Counted from the stretch's first letter, positions 17,527 through 27,353 are shown. The stretch is 64,000 nt of DNA from Treponema sp. (GCA_017617145.1 JAFZWX010000143.1:28180-92179), one strand, 5' to 3'. The notes: a model not told the origin generated them from the sequence alone. Numbers and translations are program-made.

Positions 17527-19767
17527 TTATTTTTGTAAAACTGAATCTACCAAAGTTTTAAATTCTTGATTTAAAAATACATTGGTATACGAAAGATTAT
17601 CTGAAATAGAGTAAACGCCATTACGTTCTATTATTGTATCTCCGTTATTGTTATTATCTCCGTCACCCACCAATTCAACAACCGGCTCGTCATTCTGACC
17701 AAACTTTGTCATTACAAAATATGGCTGTGATTTCTTTGGAAGATTTTCTACGTCATCAGAAAGTTCTTCAAGTTCTTCTGTTTCTTCAAGGTCTTGTGGT
17801 TCCTGAAGATCATCTTGAGGTCCCTGAGGCTCTCGAAGGGCAGCTTCAAGCTTAAGTGTAAATTTTGGCTCTTCAACTACAAACTCAAACTCAAGCGGTT
17901 CTGTTCCTTCCGGATATTCAAAAGGTACACCGGCCGGGGCAAGTTCACCAATATAATATTCTTCGTGGAAGCGCGGATCATCGTTGCTGACAGAATAATG
18001 AGAATCTACAGAATCAAACATAGAAGTGTCGACAACGTATTCTTCGAGTTCTTCGATTTCTTCGGCGTCTTCAACAGGCTGTGGTCCCTGAGGCTCTCGA
18101 AGGGCCACTTCACCAACTTCTTCAACTTCCTCAATATCTTCAACAGGCTCTGCGTCATCTAGTGCTTCAACTTCCTCAACTTCTTCTACTTCTTCGATTT
18201 CTTCTACTGGCTCGGCCTCGTCAAGGGACTCAACTTCTTCTACTTCTTCAATATCATCGAGTGCTTCAACTTCTTCAACAGGTTCAACTTCTTCAATCTC
18301 ATCTACAGGCTCAGCAACATCAAGTGCCTCAACTTCCTCGACCTCTTCTACTTCTTCAACAGGCTGTGGTCCCTGAGGCACTCGAAGGGCCGCTTCACCA
18401 ACCGGTGCAACATTTACATTCAGCTTTGAAGTTCTTAAAACCTCTTCAATTACGCGGCGAATTTCTTCAATTGTGGCGCCACCTGCTGCTGCTCCAGCTG
18501 CTTCTGATTCACCGCCAGTCTGTGCTTTTAATAAGCCGATTATTTCTTCCCAGCTTGAATCAAGATATGCGTCAACCTGTTTTGAATATTTCTTTGATTT
18601 TCCGCCAATGCTCTTTTTAATTTCTTCCGAAAGTTCTGCCTTGCGGTTTTCAAGCTGGCGTGCAACCTGCGACCATTCTACTTTTTCTTTATTTTCAAGG
18701 TACTCATTAATAATTCCAAACTGAACTTTTTTAATGCGCGACTTAATTACAGCTAGATAATCACGCTTTAAATTAAACAAAAGTGCAGCAACAAGCAGGA
18801 ACGTAAAGAATACACAAGTGTAAATAAGATATTCCAGCTCACGCGGAAGTTCAAAAAGAGTGCTTGAATAAACGGCCGAAACTTTAAAAAATTCATTTTC
18901 GCCGCTTGTCATCAAAAGCCAGTAAGAACCATCATCTTTTTCAAGAATGCGTTCAAGTCCAAGTTCTTTGTTTGCAGTTTTTGAAAGCTTATTCCATACA
19001 TTTAAAACTGGAGTAACAAATTCAGACTGAGAATTCTTTGGTAATCCTAAAACAAATCCTCCGTCATAAGAATCCTGAGCTGTAATTGCACTAAGACTAT
19101 CACCGTAATTCAGGATTTTTTCGTTTACAAGCAGCTGCTCAAAGGAATGAATATCAAAATATGCAGTTAATGTTGCAAAATATGTATTGTCTGTAACATA
19201 AAATGGGAAAGATATTATAAGGCGGTTGTTGGCTTTGTCTAAAAGAAGTTTTGTTTTAGGATTATCAGAGTCTACAAGTAAAAGCTCACCTTCAAGTTCA
19301 CCTGAATCTTTTACAACATCGGAATATAGCTTGTAAGTTGTGTTCAAGCTTACGCGTTTAAGAACATCACTTTCATAAGAACTGTAGTGCAGGGTGCGGC
19401 CGTTCTTTTCTATAAGACGAAGTCCATCTAGTCCATACGGTTCAAGCTCATCAAACAGGCGTGCAGTAAGATTTTTGCGTTCTGTAGCTTCTTTTTCCGA
19501 AGGATTTTGATGCACATAAGTCTTTACAGACGACTCTTTTAAATATGCGTCATCGCCGGTCTGGATTTTTGTGAGAATCTGGGAAATGTAGGAATTGCAG
19601 CGTTGTGAAAGCTTTTCGAGCTGGTCGTCCTTTTCGTTTATTTTAGTCTGGGCATAAAATTTTGTTTCAATCTGCGCCATTAAACCGGTATGCGCAAAGA
19701 AAACAAACCCAGCAAAAAGAACAAGAGCTGATAAAAAACTCAGTGCCGCCTTCTGCAAAGAAGACAT
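17527..19767 (-). CDS. Membrane protein with periplasmic sensor-like domain and acidic EEVEEVEAL repeats
   Basis: A 746-aa protein. A first membrane helix lies at about 8-30 and a second at about 311-334 (LIYTCVFFTFLLVAALLF), enclosing a 280-residue external domain that resembles a bacterial sensor (Cache-like) region by layout only. The cytoplasmic part has a basic helical stretch (336-400), then about 150 residues of acidic Val-Glu-Glu repeats interspersed with Ala-Leu-Asp, and a folded-looking C-terminal tail. Three copies of the dispersed 24-bp element lie inside the acidic part and are translated as ALREPQGPQ or ALRVPQGPQ. No kinase or methyl-accepting domain was found. Function is unknown. 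Confidence 0.7.
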   Translation of the reverse strand: MSSLQKAALSFLSALVLFAGFVFFAHTGLMAQIETKFYAQTKINEKDDQLEKLSQRCNSYISQILTKIQTGDDAYLKESSVKTYVHQNPSEKEATERKNLTARLFDELEPYGLDGLRLIEKNGRTLHYSSYESDVLKRVSLNTTYKLYSDVVKDSGELEGELLLVDSDNPKTKLLLDKANNRLIISFPFYVTDNTYFATLTAYFDIHSFEQLLVNEKILNYGDSLSAITAQDSYDGGFVLGLPKNSQSEFVTPVLNVWNKLSKTANKELGLERILEKDDGSYWLLMTSGENEFFKVSAVYSSTLFELPRELEYLIYTCVFFTFLLVAALLFNLKRDYLAVIKSRIKKVQFGIINEYLENKEKVEWSQVARQLENRKAELSEEIKKSIGGKSKKYSKQVDAYLDSSWEEIIGLLKAQTGGESEAAGAAAGGATIEEIRRVIEEVLRTSKLNVNVAPVGEAALRVPQGPQPVEEVEEVEEVEALDVAEPVDEIEEVEPVEEVEALDDIEEVEEVESLDEAEPVEEIEEVEEVEEVEALDDAEPVEDIEEVEEVGEVALREPQGPQPVEDAEEIEELEEYVVDTSMFDSVDSHYSVSNDDPRFHEEYYIGELAPAGVPFEYPEGTEPLEFEFVVEEPKFTLKLEAALREPQGPQDDLQEPQDLEETEELEELSDDVENLPKKSQPYFVMTKFGQNDEPVVELVGDGDNNNNGDTIIERNGVYSISDNLSYTNVFLNQEFKTLVDSVLQK
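17819..18391. repeat. Three in-frame copies of dispersed element family 1
   Basis: Copies at 17819-17842, 18083-18106 and 18368-18391, each GGTCCCTGAGGC followed by (T/A)CTCGAAGGGC. The second and third share longer flanks (CTGT before, CTTCACCAAC after), suggesting duplication together with the acidic repeat. Confidence 0.8.
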
Positions 19768-19891
19768 CTTTCCTTTTTCCTTATAATATTACTCTTTTAT
19801 TATCGGCATGAAAAGGGGAAAAAAACACAAAAACATTTAATATACTTATTGACAAGATTCACATAATTCTATAACATACTTCTTACATTAT

Positions 19892-19964
19892 GGTTCTTTA
19901 GCTCAGTCGGTAGAGCAACGGACTGTTAATCCGTGTGTCGCTGGTTCAAGCCCAGCAAGAGCCG
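19892..19964 (+). tRNA. tRNA-Asn (GUU)
   Basis: A 73-nt tRNA. The acceptor GGTTCTT pairs with AAGAGCC with one G-T pair, discriminator G. The anticodon loop CTGTTAA gives GUU. The T-arm loop GGTTCAAGCC is normal. CCA is not encoded. Followed by an intrinsic terminator. Confidence 0.95.
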
Positions 19965-19975
19965 TAAATAAAAAA

Positions 19976-20000
19976 ACTCGCCTTGTGGCGAGTTTTTTTA
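19976..20000 (+). terminator. Intrinsic terminator after tRNA-Asn
   Basis: ACTCGCC-TTGT-GGCGAGT followed by seven T. Confidence 0.9.
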
Positions 20001-20013
20001 TTTTGGGAATATT

Positions 20014-20586
20014 TTGGATAAAAAAGAAATTAGATTACAAATCAAGGATCTCTGTTTAAAAAATAAAACGCAATTGGCAGAAAAAAGCACTGCAATCTGT
20101 AAAAAAATCATGACATCTCCAGAATTTCAGGCTGCAGATGAAATCTTTGCCTACATGGCCCTACCAGATGAAGTTGACCTTTTGGAAGTCATAAAACAAG
20201 CCCTTCAAGACGGCAAAAAGGTTGCTCTTCCTAAAATCATATCCAAAGAAGACGGAATTATGCAGTTTTTCTACCTGGATTCACAAAAGGCACTTGCACA
20301 GCAAACTTCAAACGGTGCATACGGCATACCCGAACCGGACGAAAACTTGCCGGCCGCACCAGATCCAACACTAAAAACTCTGATTCTTGTTCCAGGACGG
20401 GCTTTTACAAAAGACGGTGACAGGCTTGGACGAGGCAAAGGGTATTATGACAGGTTTCTGGCAAAAAAAAGACTCCCGAACATTACTGTTGCGGGAGTAT
20501 GCTTTGATTTTCAAATAAAAAAATCCCTGCCGGTTGACGACAGGGATGTAAAAATGGATGTAGTTTACACTACTTTACAAGAATAA
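20014..20586 (+). CDS. 5-formyltetrahydrofolate cyclo-ligase
   Basis: A 190-aa enzyme that converts 5-formyl-THF to 5,10-methenyl-THF with ATP, recycling a storage folate. The N-terminal DKKEIRLQIK is the usual helix; VALPKI and the substrate loop IPEPDENLPA are present; the phosphate-binding signature is GDRLGRGKGYYDRFL, close to the C-terminus. The start is a TTG just after the tRNA-Asn terminator, with only a weak upstream GGGA; no in-frame ATG fits better. The 3' end overlaps the convergent OmpA-type gene by 17 nt. Confidence 0.92.
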   Translation: MDKKEIRLQIKDLCLKNKTQLAEKSTAICKKIMTSPEFQAADEIFAYMALPDEVDLLEVIKQALQDGKKVALPKIISKEDGIMQFFYLDSQKALAQQTSNGAYGIPEPDENLPAAPDPTLKTLILVPGRAFTKDGDRLGRGKGYYDRFLAKKRLPNITVAGVCFDFQIKKSLPVDDRDVKMDVVYTTLQE

Positions 20587-23500
20587 ATTCAACTCGGCGG
20601 TTCTTCCAGTTGTTATCTGTATCTTTTGGATTAACTACCGGCTTTGTACCACCCATACCTTCTGTAGTGATGCTTGAACGGCTTACACCCTTCTTAACAA
20701 GGTAGTCGCGGATTGCATCGGCACGTTCCTGAGAAAGTGGTCCAAGTGCCCTACCCCATTCGCGCATGTTATCTACAGTCTCTTCATCAAGGTTATCAGA
20801 AACTCGGTTTGCGTGTCCCTGGATTGTTACCTTGTAATCAGAGAACTTCTTAAGAATTTCGGCAATACGGTTCAAGATTTCAATGTTCTTCTGAGCCTGC
20901 TCTGCACTAAGCTTAGAGTTTGCAGTCTGGAAGTTAGAAGCATCAGATTCGAAGATAATAGAAGGAACTGCCATCTTAAGAACGTTTCCTTCGCGAATAA
21001 CAAGTACATCAACAGGAATTACACCCTGAACCTTACTTGTCATACCAAGGTTATCTGTTACAGTAAATGTATATGGATAATCCATAGCAGACTGAACGCG
21101 TTCTGCATTTCCCTTAGCATCCTTTTGAATATTACTCAAACCATCCCAAATAATGCGTTCTGTAATCTGGTTCTTTCCTTCAGTTTTCCAGAAAGCCTTA
21201 CCCTTAGGATCGTTTATAACAAATGACCAGTTCTTGATTTTTGCTTTTGTTGCACCTGTGAGCTTGATGAACAAATCATCATCAATACCATCGTTATCTG
21301 GACTGAAGTATTCCGGAGCTGTCTGAACCTTAAGCTGTGGAGGTGTTGCAGTACAAATAAATGGAGAAGAAACTGCATTTACGCGGTTACCTTTCTTATA
21401 TACAACATTCAAAGTACCGGTAAAGGTTCCTTCGCAAACTGTACCAGTTGAGTCGGCACCGTTCCAGGTGATTGTTGCAGGAAGGTTTGCGCTGTCTTTG
21501 TCAGAAAGTGCAAATACCGAAGTTCCATCTTCGCGGCGAATATCAAAGTTCCATGAAAGCAAATCTTCTTTTACAGTAGTGCGGATTTCGAAGGTCTGAG
21601 TATCCAAAACATTGTCGTTGTTTGGAGAAATGCCTTCGCGGTCTGCTGTAAGATAAATCTTTGTTTCGCGGCTATCAAGTACAATTCCGTTAATATCAGA
21701 ACTGAAGCTGTTACCTGCATCATCGGTACAGAATACTACAATGCTGTATTTTCCGTCGGCAGCAACGTTACCAGATTCGTCTGTACCATCCCAAACTACT
21801 TCGTTCTTAGCACCACTCCAGGTATATTTCTTTACGCTCTTTCCTTTTGAATCACGAACATCAGCAGTCCAGAGTTTTTCGGCAGTAGACTTAGAAAGTT
21901 TAACAGGAATGGTATCCTGATTTCCGTCGTTATCAGGACTGAAGTATGTCCAAGGAAGTTCCCATTCAAGTGAAGGGAATTTTGTATCGAGCTCAAATTC
22001 CTGAGTTGCGGCAGCGGCATCGGCACCGTTTGCAGCCTTTACAGTAAGCTGTGCAGAATAGAAGCCGTCATCGCAGCGTGTATTGTCATTGTCGTTTCCG
22101 TTCCATACAAAGTTTGCAGGAAGTTTCTTGCTTTCTTTTTTAGAGTAAACAACTTTTCCACTCTTGTCTTTGATGCTGAACTCGTAAGAAGCAATATCTT
22201 TTGTCTGTGTTACAGGAGTGAATGTAATTGTATCTTTTACCTTGTTGCCGTTTGGAGAGAAAGCAGTATCGGTCATAGCAAGCAAAAGCTGAGTTTCTGT
22301 AGTATCAAAAGTAACTACATCGTTAGAGCGTGCTTCTCCTTTGTTTCCGGCAAGGTCAGTTGCTGTAAGAACAAGAACATACTGTCCCTTTTCGGCAATT
22401 CCACCCTTGTCGTTCAAACCGTTCCAGGTAATTGATTCAGGAGGATATTCTCCAAGGTCATAAGTTTTTACAACTGTTGCACCGTCTGCTGTGCGGATTT
22501 CACCCTTCCATGAAGGAACAGGAGCACCGTTAGAAGGTGTAATCATAATTGTATATTTTACATCAGTTTTTGAACCGGCACCAAATACCTTGTCTGAAGC
22601 ACGAATCTGAGCAGCTGGTTTTTCTGTATCAAGTACGAAAACCGGAGAACAGATTTTTGCAGGAACATAACCGTTCAAATATTTTGCTGTTACATAAGCC
22701 TGATATTCTCCGTCGGCAAGCTTTTTACCTTTGTCATCAGTTCCGTCAAGTGTAATTGATGTTGGAGGAACATTGCCCTTTGTAAGCTGGTTATATGATT
22801 TTACAACAGCACCGCTCTTGTCTGTAATTCCAACTTCCCATTCTGTAAGCTTGTTACCTGTTTTTTCTTCTGGAACAGGAATTGTTACTTTAAGAGTGAT
22901 TGTCTTAAGGCTTGAGTCTGTTCCTGGTGAGAAGTAGCGGGAACCGTCAATGTAAATATTTGTTGCAGGTTTTTCTGCAGAATAAATGATGTTTGTAATT
23001 GTTGTCTGTGGAGCAACGTTACCTGCACGGTCTGTAGCAGTAATTTCGTAAGAGTAAACTCCGTCCGGTACCTGAGATTCATCATCGGCAATACCACGCC
23101 AGCTGAATTCTGCAGGCTCTGCGTTTGTCCACTTGTAGGTTCGTACAATTGTTCCGTCTACAGCTTTGAAAACACCAACCCATTCATCTTCTACAGATCC
23201 TGTCTGACTGATTTTAAGGGATGCTTTTGCACCTTCACCAAAAATCTTGTCGCCAGGCTGATTAAGTTCAATGTCTGGAGCAACTGTATCTACAACTACA
23301 ACATATTCCTGAGTTTTACCAACGTTTCCATTGTCGTCTGTAGCAGTTACATAATATTTATAAGTTCCGTCTGGTGCAGTTTCACCATTGTTCATTGCAC
23401 CGTTCCAGGTAATTGATTCTGGAATCTGAACACCCTGTTTTTTTGCAAAAAGCTGCTTAAAGAAAGTCTTAAAGCCAAGCTTTGAAGGAAGTGCAACCTT

Positions 23501-23710
23501 ATTTTCGATTGTGCGGACTACTTCGCCGCTTTCGTTCATAATTACAAGACTCCAGCCCTGAACATAGCGCTTATCAGAAATGTTCAAAGGAATTACAAGC
23601 TCGTCCTGTACACCATCATTGTTTGGTGAAATGTATTTTTCTTTTGCAAAACCCAAGCCTGCGCACAAGGCAAAAAGAACTGCAATTGTTAAAAATCTGA
23701 TTTTTCTCAT
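20570..23710 (-). CDS. Periplasmic multi-Ig protein with C-terminal OmpA peptidoglycan-binding domain
   Basis: A 1,046-aa protein with a Sec signal (MRKIRFLTIAVLFALCAGLGFA). The body is five to six repeated FlgD/gliding-type Ig modules, each opening with a calcium-loop-like motif (SPNNDGVQDEL, SPDNDGNQDTI, SPNNDNVLDTQ, SPDNDGIDDDL) and ending in WNG...DGTYxYxVTATDxxGN. The last 125 residues are an OmpA domain with TIQGHANRV, LSQERADAIRDYL and NRRVEFILVK, which anchors to peptidoglycan. It overlaps the following barrel-protein gene's stop by 4 nt, so the two are coupled. A role as an envelope linker is likely; a partner is probably the 367-aa outer-membrane protein. Confidence 0.85.
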   Translation of the reverse strand: MRKIRFLTIAVLFALCAGLGFAKEKYISPNNDGVQDELVIPLNISDKRYVQGWSLVIMNESGEVVRTIENKVALPSKLGFKTFFKQLFAKKQGVQIPESITWNGAMNNGETAPDGTYKYYVTATDDNGNVGKTQEYVVVVDTVAPDIELNQPGDKIFGEGAKASLKISQTGSVEDEWVGVFKAVDGTIVRTYKWTNAEPAEFSWRGIADDESQVPDGVYSYEITATDRAGNVAPQTTITNIIYSAEKPATNIYIDGSRYFSPGTDSSLKTITLKVTIPVPEEKTGNKLTEWEVGITDKSGAVVKSYNQLTKGNVPPTSITLDGTDDKGKKLADGEYQAYVTAKYLNGYVPAKICSPVFVLDTEKPAAQIRASDKVFGAGSKTDVKYTIMITPSNGAPVPSWKGEIRTADGATVVKTYDLGEYPPESITWNGLNDKGGIAEKGQYVLVLTATDLAGNKGEARSNDVVTFDTTETQLLLAMTDTAFSPNGNKVKDTITFTPVTQTKDIASYEFSIKDKSGKVVYSKKESKKLPANFVWNGNDNDNTRCDDGFYSAQLTVKAANGADAAAATQEFELDTKFPSLEWELPWTYFSPDNDGNQDTIPVKLSKSTAEKLWTADVRDSKGKSVKKYTWSGAKNEVVWDGTDESGNVAADGKYSIVVFCTDDAGNSFSSDINGIVLDSRETKIYLTADREGISPNNDNVLDTQTFEIRTTVKEDLLSWNFDIRREDGTSVFALSDKDSANLPATITWNGADSTGTVCEGTFTGTLNVVYKKGNRVNAVSSPFICTATPPQLKVQTAPEYFSPDNDGIDDDLFIKLTGATKAKIKNWSFVINDPKGKAFWKTEGKNQITERIIWDGLSNIQKDAKGNAERVQSAMDYPYTFTVTDNLGMTSKVQGVIPVDVLVIREGNVLKMAVPSIIFESDASNFQTANSKLSAEQAQKNIEILNRIAEILKKFSDYKVTIQGHANRVSDNLDEETVDNMREWGRALGPLSQERADAIRDYLVKKGVSRSSITTEGMGGTKPVVNPKDTDNNWKNRRVEFILVK

Positions 23711-24810
23711 TTTGCATCTCCTGAAACTGGGATTTTCTGAACTTCAGCTTCATCATCATCCTCGAGCCAAAGCTGAATTACTGGTGGAGTTTCATCTTTA
23801 AGACCAAGGTTTACATCTACACCGGCAGAAACAGCATTTACAGTTTCGTTGAACTGTCTCCAGGCAACAGAAGCAGACATTTCGCTCTGACTCCAGCCAT
23901 TCTTGTTCATATAATCATTATTCTTAACATCAAAGGTGAATCGGAATGTAAGACCTACAGAAGGCATAACATTTTTTACACCATGTGCAAGTTCTGCAAT
24001 ATTAAGCTTTTCTGAAACACTTATGAAAAGCATATCTTTTACTGCAAACTGAAGTCCAAGGTCTGTTATAAGATTCATAAAAGCAGGAATTGTAAAATCA
24101 AGGGAAGCACCAAGCTTAATAACATCATTTTGAACAAGAGTTCCGGCAGCACCTGCTTTTACAGTTGCAATTGTTGGAAGACTGCTAACAGCTCCGTCTT
24201 TAATTCCTGGAAGCGACTGCTGTCCGTAATTCTTACCAAGATTCAAAACAGAAACACCGTAGCGGAAGTCCTTCATAAAGCCAAGATTTCCAAAGGTATA
24301 AACAAAACCGATATTTGCAGAAAGACCCCAGTCTGTACCTGCTCCCCAGAAAATACCAGAGTTAAGGTTTGTACCAACTACAAGCTTGTCTGTAATTTCT
24401 TTAGCAAGACCAAACTTAAAGTTAAAGCTGTCGCCAAGATCCATTTCTTTGAATGGAACCATTGTGCCGTTTCCGTAGCCGCTGAAAACAAAACGCTTGA
24501 ACGGAATAAGCATGCCAAACTGGAAGGCATTTCCATATTTCTTTTTGCCGTTTTCTTCATTTGAAGAAAAAAGTCCTGTGTAAGCAGCATTCAAATCAAT
24601 TCGCTGTTCTTTTGCAGGAAGAGCCGGATTTGCAAGCATAGATTCTGGACTTGCATAAAATAATCCACCACCTACAGCAGAAGAGCCGTTTGCAAGCTGT
24701 CTTGGGCTTGAAAGCTCTAAAAGATTGTCGCCATAAACCGGCGGATTGTAAGCACTTGCAGCAGTCACAACAAGCATAAAGAGTGCCGCTGCACTAAAGA
24801 ATTTTTTCAT
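23707..24810 (-). CDS. Outer-membrane protein of UPF0164/FadL-like type
   Basis: A 367-aa protein with a signal peptide ending ASA-YNPPVYG. The opening LLELSSPRQLANGSSAVGGGLFYASPESMLANPA resembles the hatch region of FadL/PorV-like barrels, and the remainder alternates polar and hydrophobic residues as in a beta-barrel. UPF0164 members are abundant in treponemes and proposed to import long-chain fatty acids or similar hydrophobic compounds. The C-terminus is an acidic tail (EDDDEAEVQ) outside the barrel. It is the first gene of an operon with the OmpA-type protein. An AAGGAG ribosome site lies 12 nt before the ATG. Confidence 0.75.
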   Translation of the reverse strand: MKKFFSAAALFMLVVTAASAYNPPVYGDNLLELSSPRQLANGSSAVGGGLFYASPESMLANPALPAKEQRIDLNAAYTGLFSSNEENGKKKYGNAFQFGMLIPFKRFVFSGYGNGTMVPFKEMDLGDSFNFKFGLAKEITDKLVVGTNLNSGIFWGAGTDWGLSANIGFVYTFGNLGFMKDFRYGVSVLNLGKNYGQQSLPGIKDGAVSSLPTIATVKAGAAGTLVQNDVIKLGASLDFTIPAFMNLITDLGLQFAVKDMLFISVSEKLNIAELAHGVKNVMPSVGLTFRFTFDVKNNDYMNKNGWSQSEMSASVAWRQFNETVNAVSAGVDVNLGLKDETPPVIQLWLEDDDEAEVQKIPVSGDAK

Positions 24811-24879
24811 TTCTAAAAAATCTCCTTATATAAAAATTGCATATTTTCACTTTATTATTGCCGTATATTATAATTCATT

Positions 24880-24907
24880 TTGCTTTTTTGTACCATAGAT
24901 GTATAAT
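24880..24907 (+). promoter_or_regulatory. Promoter of the PP2C phosphatase operon, predicted leaderless
   Basis: TTGCTT, 16 nt, TATAAT (24902-24907), then 7 nt to the ATG at 24915. No Shine-Dalgarno. Confidence 0.55.
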
Positions 24908-24914
24908 ATTTACT

Positions 24915-26531
24915 ATGAAACACAAAATCAAACTGTCTATTCTGGCTGTTGAACTCATAATTGCTACTCTTATATTTGGTATGCTCATGACCATTGTAAA
25001 CAGCCTTACCGGTTACAGGGAATTTAAACAGGAACTCGAAAACCTTTACGGCGATATTACCATTCAGCTTGCAAAAACCGGAGCGAGTTATATTCATGTT
25101 GACAGCATTCCTTATTGGGTTAAACACGAACCTGATGAAGAATGGGAAGAAACAAACCAGAAGCTTGATACTCTTACAAACACTTCGGACCTTGCCTATA
25201 TTTACGTTAGTGTAATTTCACCAGACTACAAAACCCGCACTTATGTTTTTGATACTGTGAATAAGCTTTCGCTTGAAGCAGGAAGCAAAGTTATTCCATT
25301 TGGAACTGTGAGTTCACTTGAAAATAAAGATGAAGAATATATAAATAATCTTAAGCTTGTCATTGAAGAAGGAAAAAACTACACCTCATTCACATACAAA
25401 GGTGAAGGCGGTCATGTAACTACTGCCCTTCCGCTGTTTGGAACAGACGGTAAAGTTACTGCAATCATGAGTATTGTAAAGCCAATGAATGAAATTAAGG
25501 AACACAGAAAAAACTTTTTGCGTTCAATTATCATTTCTGCGACCATACTTACTCTGCTCTTTATTGCGCTTTATGCATTCCTGCTTTATATGGGAATTAT
25601 CCGCCCTATTCTTTCTATTACTTATGAAACTTCTCACCTTGCAGAACATCACGGAGAATTAACCGGCAAGATAAAAGAAATCAAATATAAAAACGAAATT
25701 GGTAAGCTTGCAAAATCTGTAGAAAAGATGAGTGGTGACTTGAATAAGTATATAGAAGATTTAACTCATGCCACTGCCGAAAAGGAACGTCTTGGGGCTG
25801 AACTTAATGTTGCAAAGCAGATTCAGGCCGAAATGCTTCCGCGGGTTTTTCCTCCATATAAAGATCATCCCGAAATTGAGCTTTATGCAAGCATGACTCC
25901 TGCAAAAGAAGTTGGCGGTGACTTTTATGATTTTTACATGCTTGATGATGATCACTTTGCAATGGTTGTAGGAGACGTTAGCGGTAAGGGAGTTCCTGCA
26001 GCCTTGTTCATGGTTATTACAAAAACACTTTTAAAAGATACTGCTGAACACGAATATAATCCTGCAAAGATTTTTGAACACGTAAATAAGATTCTTTGTG
26101 AAAGTAATGAATCTGGACTTTTTGTAACCTGCTGGATGGGAATTTTAACACTTTCTACCGGCGAGCTTAATTTTGCAAATGCGGGACACAATGCTCCAAT
26201 AATAAAAAACAACGGCGAAATAAAATATCTTTCTACAAAGCCAAACCTCATGCTTGCGGCAATGGATGGTATTCCATATACAAACAACACGCTTAAACTT
26301 AATAAAAGCGACCGTCTGTTTATTTACACCGATGGAATTACCGAAGCTACAAACGATTACGATGAACTTTACGGTGAAGACCGGCTTTTGAGTGTTCTAA
26401 AATCGGTACAAGACACAGGTAAAACAACCCGCGATGTTCTTGATATTGTTCGCAATGATTTGAATGATTTTGTACTCGAAGCCCCGCAGTTTGATGACAT
26501 TACAATGCTCTGCATGATTTACAAGGATTAA
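24915..26531 (+). CDS. RsbU/SpoIIE-type PP2C phosphatase with periplasmic sensor and HAMP
   Basis: A 538-aa membrane protein. An N-terminal helix (IKLSILAVELIIATLIFGMLM) and a second at about 200-220 (IISATILTLLFIALYAFLLYMG) frame a 150-residue periplasmic sensor domain. A HAMP linker follows, then the phosphatase with KQIQAEMLP, VGGDFYDFY, VVGDVSGKGVPAALFM, FANAGHNAP and FIYTDGITEA, holding the metal-binding Asp residues. Such enzymes dephosphorylate STAS proteins in partner-switching pathways. It is followed within 8 nt by an RsbW-type kinase gene, and a STAS gene lies convergently next to that, so a full partner-switching module is encoded. The start at 24915 is chosen by its promoter; an earlier in-frame ATG is a less likely start. 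Confidence 0.9.
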   Translation: MKHKIKLSILAVELIIATLIFGMLMTIVNSLTGYREFKQELENLYGDITIQLAKTGASYIHVDSIPYWVKHEPDEEWEETNQKLDTLTNTSDLAYIYVSVISPDYKTRTYVFDTVNKLSLEAGSKVIPFGTVSSLENKDEEYINNLKLVIEEGKNYTSFTYKGEGGHVTTALPLFGTDGKVTAIMSIVKPMNEIKEHRKNFLRSIIISATILTLLFIALYAFLLYMGIIRPILSITYETSHLAEHHGELTGKIKEIKYKNEIGKLAKSVEKMSGDLNKYIEDLTHATAEKERLGAELNVAKQIQAEMLPRVFPPYKDHPEIELYASMTPAKEVGGDFYDFYMLDDDHFAMVVGDVSGKGVPAALFMVITKTLLKDTAEHEYNPAKIFEHVNKILCESNESGLFVTCWMGILTLSTGELNFANAGHNAPIIKNNGEIKYLSTKPNLMLAAMDGIPYTNNTLKLNKSDRLFIYTDGITEATNDYDELYGEDRLLSVLKSVQDTGKTTRDVLDIVRNDLNDFVLEAPQFDDITMLCMIYKD

Positions 26532-26539
26532 GGTGCTGC

Positions 26540-26962
26540 ATGGAACTAACAATAACTGCCGACGATAAAAATCTTGAAACTGTACTCGACTTTATACACA
26601 AAGAGCTCCCGCCTGACTGCGAAACAGATTTAATGTACAAAATAGACGTAGCCGCCGAAGAGATTTTTGTAAATATTGCACATTACGCTTACAAAGAAAA
26701 GCTTCCTGCCGGAGTATCTGGCCAAGCCTGGATTACCTGCACCTACGAAAATGAACTTTTGACAATAATATTCCGCGACAAGGGAGTACCGTTTAATCCC
26801 CTGGCCCGCCCCGACCCCGATATTACCCTGAGTGCCGAAGACCGCAGCATTGGAGGCCTTGGCATTTTCCTCACAAAAAAATACATGGACAAAGTTGAAT
26901 ACAAGTACGAAAACGACGAGAATGTTTTAACTTTGAAAAAGATGATTTTCAGTAACCACTAA
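26540..26962 (+). CDS. RsbW-like serine kinase / anti-sigma-type ATPase
   Basis: A 140-aa GHKL ATPase. The N-box is DVAAEEIFVNIAHYAY, G1 is FRDKGVPFNPL, and G2 is GGLGIFLTKK. Proteins of this size and type phosphorylate STAS antagonists and may hold a sigma factor or another partner. It lies 8 nt after the PP2C phosphatase and 3' overlaps by 4 nt with the convergent STAS gene. No sigma factor gene is visible nearby, so the downstream output is unknown. Confidence 0.88.
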   Translation: MELTITADDKNLETVLDFIHKELPPDCETDLMYKIDVAAEEIFVNIAHYAYKEKLPAGVSGQAWITCTYENELLTIIFRDKGVPFNPLARPDPDITLSAEDRSIGGLGIFLTKKYMDKVEYKYENDENVLTLKKMIFSNH

Positions 26963-27261
26963 GATTCAATAGTAAGGATACTATCCATTCCAGTGGCTAC
27001 CAGAACCTGTTTGCAGAACGAAGATGGCTGCTTTACAATCATTTTACCGCCGGTTGGGAGCATGAGCTTGTGGGCTAAAAGAATTACGCGCAGACCCGAG
27101 CTTGAAACATACTGAACATCCTTCATATTAAGGTAAAGGGTCTGTGTCTGTGGAGCTACTTCCTTGAGCTTTACTTCGAGCTCCGGAGCGGTTCCTGTAT
27201 CGAGTCGTCCAGTAATTACAAGTTCTATGGAAACCGGGGTTTTGTTCATTTCTATTGTCAT
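26959..27261 (-). CDS. STAS-domain anti-sigma factor antagonist
   Basis: A 100-aa single STAS domain. The phosphorylatable site is YVSSSGLRVILLA, with the Ser cluster typical of SpoIIAA/RsbV. The N-terminus reads ELVITGRLDTGTAPELE. It is convergent with the kinase gene, overlapping its stop. GAGAGG precedes the start. Together with the upstream phosphatase and kinase it forms a partner switch; being on the other strand, it can be expressed separately. Confidence 0.9.
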   Translation of the reverse strand: MTIEMNKTPVSIELVITGRLDTGTAPELEVKLKEVAPQTQTLYLNMKDVQYVSSSGLRVILLAHKLMLPTGGKMIVKQPSSFCKQVLVATGMDSILTIES

Positions 27262-27353
27262 AGTTTTATTCCTCTCAATATTGTAAACCTAAAAAATGCT
27301 TCCGCAATTTTTTTAACGGTTTGCTATCTATCAACGGCCGCCAGCGGCCTTTC

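Noticed and set aside
18081..18620. Plus-strand ORF rich in Leu and Gln
   Set aside because: It is the antisense reading of the acidic VEE-repeat region of the real minus-strand gene.
24837..24914. Upstream in-frame start of the PP2C gene
   Set aside because: It would place the start before the -10 box and add a non-signal-like stretch.
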